The notes under the pieces: generated by a model | Told to the model about the DNA's origin: nothing | The model's input: only the letters and a program-made list of their open reading frames with translations | The model's database searches: none | Assembly (NCBI RefSeq): GCF_907164915.1 | Contig: NC_061863.1 | Coordinates: 8,796,340 to 8,860,339, forward strand | Source: Impatiens glandulifera | Taxonomy: Eukaryota; Streptophyta; Magnoliopsida; Ericales; Balsaminaceae | Direction: 5' to 3' | Length of the DNA: 64,000 bases | Translations under genes and position numbers: made by a program | Part shown: piece by piece, positions 56,690-64,000 of the stretch | Position numbering within the stretch: the stretch's first letter is position 1 | How the letters are laid out: each line of letters begins with the position of its first letter

Positions 56690-57720
56690 CTAAATTTCCC
56701 AACAACTACCCAAAGACTCGGGCATCACTAAATTAATCTCAATGATACTGCACAAAAGACTCCAGATATTAGTCACCACTCGACAATACACAAATAAATG
56801 AGTTACTAATTCAACTCTATCGTGACACATACGACAACGACTAACCATAATCAACATTTTTTTTATGCACATATCATCAATAAGATTTCCACCGTAAATA
56901 ACGCTACATTCAAATAACGAGATCTTGGATAAAATCTTTCACTCCTGAAGTTTTTTCTAACAAAAATTATATGAACTCATCTTAGAGAACAACTTGTAAC
57001 AATGTCCCACATGAAAACTATCCATGTCTTTCTAACGCATAACATTTTGTTCAGACGGGGACATTTGTTTGCGTCCTACCAAAAGTAAAATTCTATTATG
57101 AGACAAACTCTCCATAATATTTAATCTTCTTCTATATCTAATTCGGCTAGCGAAACCACTAGATCGAGGATCAAACATGTCTTTAACTATGACATTTCTA
57201 CATATATCAATAAACATGTCATTAACTATGACATTTCTACATATATCAATGGAAGCAAGCTCATGATACGTCGTAGTTAAACTTTTGACACTACACCAAC
57301 TGTCATCCCAAAAAACTAATTGAAGAACCATCCCTCAAAATGAATCTAGATTGCTCATGAAAAAAATTCCACATAAAATAAATTCCCCTCAAAATGCTAC
57401 ACCCCACTGGATATAGACATTTTGTGAACCAACCAAACAAATCGTAACCATACTTCCATTTAATCATCAATGCCTAAAGACTATTCAGCTCTGTTGCAAA
57501 TCTATAGCACCATTTTAATTGAAGAGTCTTATTAAAAGAAATAAGATCTAAAATATCCAAACCTTCTTGATCTTTAAAAACTTTATCCCAACTAACTAAA
57601 TGACAAAACGATGAGTTAGATGATCCCCATAAAAATTTACACATTATTTTCTTTATTTTCACTGTCATACTCTTGGGAAGAATGAATAACGACATCATAT
57701 ATGTGGGCACATGTTCAAAT
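56690..57720 (-). pseudogene. LINE (non-LTR retrotransposon) 3' remnant: end of RT and zf-RVT region
   Basis: Three minus-strand pieces in order show the C-terminal thumb side of plant LINE reverse transcriptase (MPTYMMSLFILPKSM, then CKFLWGSSNSS and HLVSWDKVFKDQEGLDILDL, 57710-57474). A VLQLVFWDDSWCSVKSL segment follows (57331 onward), then the zf-RVT-type part with CRMCHDRVELVTHLFVYCRV and NIWSLL (56872-56690). Frames change between pieces and stops intervene. The middle piece contains a 39-bp tandem duplication (IDICRNVIV twice). The endonuclease and RT palm are absent. Dead fragment. Confidence 0.8.
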
Positions 57721-58844
57721 GCTTAACACTTTCATTCTAATTATTTTTAAATATTCTATTTTCTATTGGGTTTAGAATAAAGAACAAAGATCACGGGTAT
57801 GATTGTAGCCGATCTTCAATGAAACCCTTTAACCATATATGATCAACGCAACATTCTCAGTTTATGTTGGATCATATCGAGATATGTAATTATAAACATT
57901 CTCAGTAGGGTATCTTCTTGAGAAACTTATTAATTTTCTTTTGAAAAAGAACACTTGAGAAACAAACAATGCAACTGTCTTTCTTGCTACGTTTACTTCT
58001 TCTTTAAGATGAGATGTGTCTTTATGCAAAATGGTGGATGATACTTTCTCTTTTGCATCAACAATTTAGTAAGAATGGAATTTCTTACTTTTTAATTGTT
58101 AGTTCTACAATTATATATATATAAGACATTTTAAGTTCATAACAAAAGGAATAAACAAAATCACATGTAAATCTTCTTATTGCTGAAATCTATTTTTCCT
58201 TTCTTGCGAGATTCATAGTTTAATGAAGGTTTTTTTTTTATCAGTCTAACATCTTTTTGATTCGTTTAAAATATTTTGATATTTTAATTAATAAATTAAT
58301 TTATAAAATAATAGGTGGAATGAATCAACAAGGCCTTATTTTTATAACCAAACTGGTACTAGAGATATGTGTAACTATTGTCTCTATACTTATTAATCAG
58401 TTTTAAATTTTTTATTTTGTCCCCATTAGAGTTTGGTCCCGATTTATTTCCATTTTTCAGTGGGGATATTAAATGATAATATACTAGAAGAGGAAGAGCC
58501 TGGATTTTGGAGACTAGTGATAAGAAATAAAATAATTAAATTTAATTAATTTGGGTTAGGGTTTGAGTTTAGGTCAATCTAAGATATACTCACTTCTACC
58601 GATGATCATTCATTCCCTCACCGATTCTTGAGATAGTAGATTCTTAATTAGTCCCTCCTCGAATGAAGTTTTCTTCTCTAATCATCCGATCAATCATTCA
58701 TTCTTTGTGCTATCAAATGTGCGTAAAGGACCATCAAACTCTTCCTCCTCCATTATCTCACATTCTCTCTCTTTCTCGGGGATTAGAGCTTAAGTGAAAA
58801 GGGACAACGACGCCACAGTCCAAGTGAATCTCCACTCCCGTCTT
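57721..58844. other. Intergenic DNA left of the decayed copia
   Basis: AT-rich without supportable genes. Pyrimidine-rich wording near 58740-58790 (CTCTTCCTCCTCC, TCTCTCTCTTTCTC) is not linked to an ORF. Confidence 0.4.
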
Positions 58845-59211
58845 TGTTGAGTTATGGAGTCTACACTTATAATAAGCTCTAAGAAGTTAATTAAAGTTTA
58901 TGGGATTTGTGTTTGAGTTTGAGATTGGGATTAACCAATAGTTATTTAGGTTTTATTACTTGAATGTTTATCCTATAAATATGTTATGGTTAAAAGTTTT
59001 ACAGATTAAGACATAATTCTAGAGTGATAAATAGTGTGAGACAAAACTTTGTATTACTTCTTTTTCACTGTGAAATCAGTTGGCGGCTAAAGTGAACGTA
59101 GCTCATTTTGACTTAACCACTTTAAATCTGTGTCTTCTTGTGTTATTATCTTCTTATGATTTGTATATATCGTTTCAAGTAGGTTATATTTAGGGCATCC
59201 AAATCTTAACA
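58845..59211 (+). repeat. 5' LTR of the decayed copia
   Basis: It starts TGTTGAGTTATGGAGTCTAC and ends CTTAACA. The first 25 bp match the sequence at 63841-63865 apart from three or so changes. GTAGCTCATTTTGACTTAACC near 59098 is the typical U5-side wording of this copia group. Confidence 0.7.
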
Positions 59212-59264
59212 ACTACTATTAGAGTTGTTGGACTATATCGGAACATTTGAAATGATGACAGACC

Positions 59265-59534
59265 ATAGCAGTATATGACATGGCATTAGAAGATTCGATG
59301 AAACATATTGTGCATTTTGGAGGATGCATATTGAATATTACCTCTATAGAAAAAAGTTTCATGTTCCTTTGAGTGAGAAACCATAGAATATGGATAAAAC
59401 TAGATGAAAACAACGTAACAAACATATTTTGAGAGTTGTCTGATTGACGCTAGCCAAGACTATTGCTCACAACGTAACAAAGAAGAGACCATCATGGGTC
59501 TGATGAAAGATCTCTTTGATATGTATGAGAAACC
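59265..59534 (+). pseudogene. gag 5' part of the decayed copia
   Basis: The frame GIRRFDETYCAFWRMHIEYYLY, then KKFHVPLSEKP, matches Tork-type gag N-termini (FDGTNFAFWRMQIEDYLY). Later codons contain stops. TIMGLMKDLFDMYEKP ends exactly where the nested element begins (59535). Confidence 0.75.
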
Positions 59535-59665
59535 TGTAAGAATATAGAAGGAGATTGTATTGGATGATCTATCAATTACATAGGCATGTCTCTTATATAA
59601 ACATTAAACTAAACTTATAAGAAAACTAATATAATATAATATCGATATTATTACAATTTATCATA

Positions 59666-60645
59666 GGAATAAAGCTCATTTAGGCGTATGTATTTGTACA
59701 ACTAGCTCACTTAGACATATGTACTAATAAAAGATTATTTAAACATACGTACTAATAAAAATTGGTTCATTTAGCCTCTTTTGATAACCATATAGTTATT
59801 TTTTATTTTTAAATTTATATATTTATTCATTAAATATTAATATATTTTCTCTCTCATTCTTTTTCATTAATTAAATTAGGTAATTTATTTCATTCTTAAA
59901 TTTTTTCTATATTAGTTTTTCTTTTTTTATTTAATCTTCCTTTTTCTTATCAATTTTTATTTCTCATCATTCTTAAATTTTAATTTTGAAAAAAATTTAG
60001 TAACTTATTTATGAATTTTATGTTTTACTGTAATATTTTTTTGAATGATTTTTTTCTTATTTATTTTAATATAAACAAAAGTAAAATTAATAATTTTTTA
60101 TTTAATTTTTTTCATAACTTATAGTAATAGTAAGGAACATTGATTATTACTCTTTTGGTATTTAATGAATGACTTGTTATTATTATCCAATTCTTGATTA
60201 TTAATTTATTTATTTTTGTGTTAGAAATATTTTTATTGTTAAACTTATAAGTCATTGTTATATTCGATCATTGAGATCAAACAATTTTAAAATAATTAAT
60301 AATCAATGTTAATATTAGAAAAAAATATAAAAAAAATATAAAGTTAAAATAATTAATGATGAATATTCATATACTGTATATAAAATAATAAATAATAAAT
60401 ATTCATATATAAATAATAAAACATTTATAAAAAAGATAAAAATAGAGGGTTCATTTATTAATGAAAAAGAAGGAGAGAGAAAATATATTAATATTTAATT
60501 AATAAATATATAACTTAAAAAATAAAAATTAACTATGCTTTACTAGCCAATTTTTTATAGTACGTACGTTTAAATGACCTTTTATTAGTACATACGTCTA
60601 AGTGAGCTAGTTGTACAAGTACATACGTCTAAGTGAGTTTTTTCT
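59666..60645. mobile_element. Mutator-like MITE, 980 bp, nested in the TRIM LTR
   Basis: TTTATCATA lies on both sides (59657-59665, 60646-60654). The undisturbed partner LTR at 61573-61581 has it once, followed by TTCTGATAAT as at the right flank, so empty and filled sites can be compared in the window. Terminal inverted repeats are about 100 bp: CTCACTTAGACATATGTACT and ATTTAAACATACGTACTA on the left match the complement of the right end. Each TIR contains the CACTTAGACGTATGTA phrase more than once. The interior is AT-rich and non-coding. The 9-bp duplication indicates the Mutator superfamily. Confidence 0.9.
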
Positions 60646-60769
60646 TTTATCATATTATGATAATATCTTACAGATATATTATCTTTATATTATATCTCCA
60701 ATATATTATATTTATTATACTTATTACAACCCAACAATCGAAGAAGGTGAACGATGTATGCTGAGATTA

Positions 60770-61375
60770 GATCGAACATCTTCAAAAAGAACCTAAAGAA
60801 ACCCCAAACAATGATGGTGTAGCAGCCTAAGGCAAAGAAGGTGTCCCAGTCATAGTAGCAGCAGATGAAGATCTAAGTACTACTAAGATCGCAAATGATC
60901 CGAAAGGAGACAACGATGCACTAGTTGTCATCCCAAAAAGAGGATATGGCGAAGAACTAACGACGGTTGATCCAAATCCTAATGAAGGAGTGGAGGTTGT
61001 GGAAGTCGTTATTTTGGTTAATCCAGATCTGAAATGAGCAGAAGCTCCAGTTGTACCAAATCCAAAGGAAGGTGTGGAAGCGGCTGAAGCTGAGACACCA
61101 GATGTTCCAAAGGAAGGTGTGAAAACGGTTAAAGTCGATGCACCAGTTGTTCTAAATCCAAAGGCAGGGGCACCACTTGCTCCAAACCAAAGGAACTAGC
61201 GGAAGCGAATGATATTAGGTTAGGGTTTGAAAAAGACATAGGAAATGATGAACCGAACGGCAAAAAAAATGAGGTAGTGGACGACGCAAAGGAGAATAGC
61301 GAAAAGGAGGAGGAAGAAAAAGAAATGGAGAGAGGTAGTAGAGTTTTATTTGAGCCCTCCATCAATGACTTAAAG
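60770..61375 (+). pseudogene. Degenerate Pro/Val/Glu-rich coding fragment inside the TRIM-like element
   Basis: The plus strand, antisense to the LTRs, keeps one frame over about 140 codons with three stops. It has a repeated pattern APVVPNPKEGVE, ETPDVPKEGVKTV, APVVLNPKAG, and an earlier TTVDPNPNEGVEVVEVV. After one shift an acidic end follows (GNDEPNGKKNEVVDDAKENS, then SRVLFEPSINDLK and TAA). It looks like a captured host-gene piece. I do not recognise the protein. Confidence 0.5.
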
Positions 61376-61391
61376 TAACCATTGATGGAGG
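61356..61391. other. Perfect 12-bp inverted repeat (hairpin)
   Basis: CCTCCATCAATG and CATTGATGGAGG are separated by 12 bases. It lies between the end of the captured fragment and the primer binding site of the TRIM-like element. Confidence 0.85.
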
Positions 61392-61650
61392 AAGCGGAAG
61401 ACTATATTTTGTGCTCAAGGATAAAATTTTGGTTCTGATACCATGTAAGAATATATAAGGAGATTGTATTGGATGATCTCTCAATTACATAGGTCATGTC
61501 TCTTATATAGACATTAAATTAAACTTATAGGGAAACTAATATAATATAATATAATATCGATTTTATCGCAATTTATCATATTCTGATAATATTTTACAGA
61601 TATATTATATCTCCAATATATTATATTGATTATATTTATTATATTTATTA

Positions 61651-63780
61651 AAATCATAAAGTAACAACAATATACATTTAATAAAAATACTCTTCAATTT
61701 AAGAATGGTTAATGATACTTTTATCACTACTCATTTGAACGAATTTAATATAATTGTGAATCAATTACTATCTTTTGTGTCCTAATTTTGTTAATATCTC
61801 TACTAAATAACTAGGAACTTATGAGGGTAACAATTAATAACTTTTTAAATTGAAATTTATTGAAGTTAGAGATCGTTATTACTAAAAAGGTTCGTAAAAT
61901 TGATTTTGGTGAAACGTTCAAAAGGTCTGCCCTAAATGTTGAAACAATTGTTGTTGTTGTTATTGTTGATGACTTGAAGAGCGTCGAGTTATATCATTGC
62001 AAGTTAGGCCATATAAGTGAAAAGGAATGACAATTCTTTTGAAGAATGGTGAGATTTCATAACTGAAGTCTATTGAGCATCGGTTATGTGAAAACTATAT
62101 TATTAGAAAATAAAACGTGTGAGTTTCTTAAATATTAGGAAGGAGGTCAAGAAAGAAAGGTTAGAGTCGGTACACACTAATGTCTGGTGACCTACATTCG
62201 TTTCTTCTATTGACGGATCACAGTATTACGTGACGTTTATAGATGATTCGACAAAAAATGTATGAATTTACTTTATGAAGCAACACAAGCCTGAAGTATT
62301 TGTTATTTTCAAAAAGTGGAAGACTTTGGTTGAAAATGAAACAATCAAAATGTTAAATGTTTGATATCTGACAACGAAGGTGAGTACATCAATTTGATTT
62401 TAGAGAGCATTATACTGTGAATAAGATCAGTATAGTGAAGATTGTTCTTTGAACGCCTCAAGAGAATGAAGTAGATGAACAGATGAATCGAACATTGAAC
62501 GAGCGTGCTAGAAGCATTAGATTGCACGTCGGACTACCTAAAACTTTTTGGGCAGAAGTTATCAACAATGTTGCTTACTTGATAAACAGAGGATCCTATA
62601 TTCCTCTTGAATTTAGAATTCTAGAAGAGGTCTAGAGTAATAAAAAAGTAAATATTTCTTATTTGAAAGTATTTAGTTGTTTATCATATGTTCATATTAA
62701 TGAATGTGATATAAATAAGCTTGATCCAAAGTCTAATAAGTGTTTTTCATTGGTTATGGCAATATCGAATTTAGTTATTGTTTTTGGGATAATCAAAATC
62801 GGAAGATCATTCATAGCAAGAACCTTATCTTCAATGAACAGGTTCGTTACAAAGATTGTATTGGAAAGATAAATGGTGATTCTAAATTGGAAGAGACTAG
62901 TACGGTAGATTTGAGAGATTTTTCAGCTGAATATATACCGATTCTCGAAGAAGACTAAAGTGTTGTTGAAGAATAAATTGTTGAGAACATGGCCCTAAAG
63001 GTAAATCATCCAACACCAGATTTACAATTGAGAAAATCGTCAATGAATCGAAAATCAGTCGAGAGGTGGTCTCCATCTTTGAACTATATCTTGTTGACAA
63101 ATATAGAAAAACATAAATACTACGAGGAAGCAATAAAATCTGATGAATTAGTTAAGTGAGGGTCTATGATGAAAAGATAAGATGCACATGTAGTGGGAGT
63201 TATTAGCATATTTATGAGTAACGCATGTAGATAACATTGAGAAATAGTAAAGTGGATATTATGATACTTAAGAGGAAGTATGAGTTTTTCTTTGTATTTC
63301 AAAAGTCTAACATGTGTTTGGAATGATATATTGATGTTGACAATGGTGGTGATGTTGATAGTAAGAAGAGCACAACATGGTACATCTATACTCTCAGAGG
63401 TACTGCAATTAGTTAATATTCAAAATTGCATAAGATTGTTTTTATTTTTAGTTGTGAAGCAATATGTTGATGTAAAAAAGGTTGTTAAGGAAATGATGTG
63501 GCTGCAACCTATTTTTTTGAGAATTGGGTCAAGACTACGAGAAAAGTTTATTGTGATGCGACAATTAATGTGTCATTTATTTAGAAAAAAATCCAGTTTA
63601 TCATGGTAAGATAAAACATATACAAGTTCGTTATTATTTCATTAGATAAGTTTTAGAAGATGGAGTGTTAGCTTTTGAGAAGATTCCTAAGAGTGAGAAT
63701 CTAAATGATATGCTGACGAAAGTTGTGACAAATGAGAAACTAAAGGTGTGTACAACTTTAGTTGGTCTTCTTCGTTAAGA
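61651..63780 (+). pseudogene. gag/pol remnants of the decayed copia
   Basis: gag continues (THLNEFNIIVNQLLSF). Integrase pieces follow: LESVHTNVW with a stop, GSQYYVTFIDDSTKNVW, then near 62540 LPKTFWAEVINN-like wording, LKVFSCLSYVHINECDINKL and FIGYGNIEFSYCFWDNQNRK with IHSKNLIFNEQVRYKDC (62740-62958). VVGVISIFMSNACR and VKWILWYLRGSMSF belong to the region just before RNase H; GKIKHIQVRYYFI-like wording near 63605 is the RNase H end. The RT catalytic box is absent. Frames change often. Confidence 0.75.
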
Positions 63781-63864
63781 CACCAGATGAAGAGTCGCTA
63801 CTAATTGAGAGAATATGAAGTTAGTCTTAAAGTGGAAGATTATTGAGTTATGGAGCATACACTT

Positions 63865-64000
63865 AGGGTGCTCATCAGTTCAGTTTTCGGGTTATTCGAG
63901 TTCCTTAGTTCGGTTTCTTCGAATTATTTTTGTAGCCAATTCAAAAACCGAATTCAAATAAATTCTAATAAAACCGAACTGAATTCGAATTTGAACCAAA
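63865..64000. mobile_element. Likely left end of a hAT-like element, cut by the window edge
   Basis: AGGGTGCTCATCAGTTCAG, followed by TTTTCGGGTTATTCGAG, resembles hAT-type plant termini (AGGGGTGNTCATCGGTTCGG). It breaks the copia 3' LTR right after ATACACTT, where the 5' LTR reads on as ATAATAAGC. The other end is outside the window. Confidence 0.45.

Larger units (their letters stand above)
59535..61650 (-). mobile_element. TRIM-like small LTR retroelement carrying a foreign coding fragment
   Basis: LTRs are 59535-60728 (about 205 bp without the nested MITE) and 61444-61650 (207 bp), starting TGTAAGAATATA; LTR1 ends TTACA. The inverted primer binding site GGTTCTGATACCA at 61431-61443 fixes minus orientation. 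AAACC at 59530-59534 and AAATC at 61651-61655 are the likely target duplication, one mismatch. gag of the host element resumes right after (SNNNIHLI, LFNLRM, HLNEFNIIVNQL). Internal DNA is about 715 bp with no gag or pol. The 23880-24910 remnant is related. Confidence 0.8.
58845..63865 (+). mobile_element. Decayed Tork-like copia retrotransposon with nested insertions
   Basis: 5' LTR about 58845-59211 (TGTTGAG...CTTAACA), then a degenerate primer site (ACTACTATTAGAG) and gag. The gag is split by the element at 59535-61650, and pol remnants run to about 63770. The 3' LTR start (TATTGAGTTATGGAGCATAC, from 63841) follows a purine tract AAAGTGGAAGAT and breaks off at 63865. Many stops and frameshifts. 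RT is deleted: the frame passes from a YYEEAIKS-like pre-RT end to an RNase H-proximal segment. Confidence 0.8.

Noticed and set aside
61129..61365. 78-codon Ser/Phe-rich minus-strand ORF in the TRIM-like element
   Set aside because: Complement of the acidic E/K-rich captured fragment; composition artefact, no motif.

Overview
The window is nuclear DNA of a flowering plant, very probably a eudicot. It has plant-type split genes with GT-AG introns, a plant DUF247 gene, a plant FAR1-related (FRS) gene, a plant tRNA-Arg(UCU) gene and many plant transposable elements in an AT-rich background. The extra ORFs of the Sirevirus-like element remind me of proteins known from Lamiales such as Gesneriaceae, but I cannot fix the species.

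Left end (1-8222): a minus-strand FRS/MULE-transposase gene leaves the window at base 1 and carries a homopolymer frameshift. It is followed by a minus-strand gene fragment made only of the C-terminal tandem BRCT region of a BRCA1/BARD1-type gene, then by a tandem repeat of about 280 bp. A short palindromic motif with fixed spacing, GCGAA-N6-TTCGC, recurs about 13 times from 1574 to 4925. The rest is low-information DNA.

8223-18665: a rearranged Ty1/copia element with Sirevirus hallmarks: repeated polypurine-tract blocks, an LTR palindrome and extra coiled-coil ORFs. Two full 1298-bp LTRs lie in opposite orientation. The left half carries two related extra transcription units on the minus strand, each with its own TATA box and CT-rich leader. 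The right half carries broken gag, protease and integrase on the plus strand and ends in 23 bp of an inverted LTR terminus. The whole block is bounded by a GAGAG duplication.

18666-33090: gene-poor, AT-rich DNA with microsatellites, a remnant of a small LTR element, one tRNA-Arg gene and several MITEs (a Tourist-like element with TTA duplication, a large hairpin element with a 9-bp duplication, and weak hAT-like elements).

33100-40110: the one clearly intact multi-exon host gene, a CYP95-type RS-domain cyclophilin with 13 coding exons whose lengths sum to 744 codons plus stop. A cluster of tRNA-derived SINE copies lies just downstream.

43517-53549: a minus-strand Tork/TNT1-like copia element with ATAAG duplications, disabled by two nonsense codons, a frameshift and a D-to-N change in integrase. 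Nested in its integrase gene is a plus-strand copia element (46249-51053) with identical 163-bp LTRs, ACTAC duplications and an unbroken 1461-codon gag-pol, so it is very young and possibly active.

54192-64000: an intact single-exon DUF247 gene, a degraded LINE 3' end, and a multi-level nest. A decayed plus-strand copia (58845-63865) is interrupted in gag by a TRIM-like element (59535-61650), which is interrupted in its LTR by a 980-bp Mutator-like MITE (59666-60645). A hAT-like end seems to break the outer 3' LTR at the window edge.

Overall this is retroelement-rich plant chromatin with few host genes: FRS, BRCT fragment, tRNA-Arg, CYP95 and DUF247.
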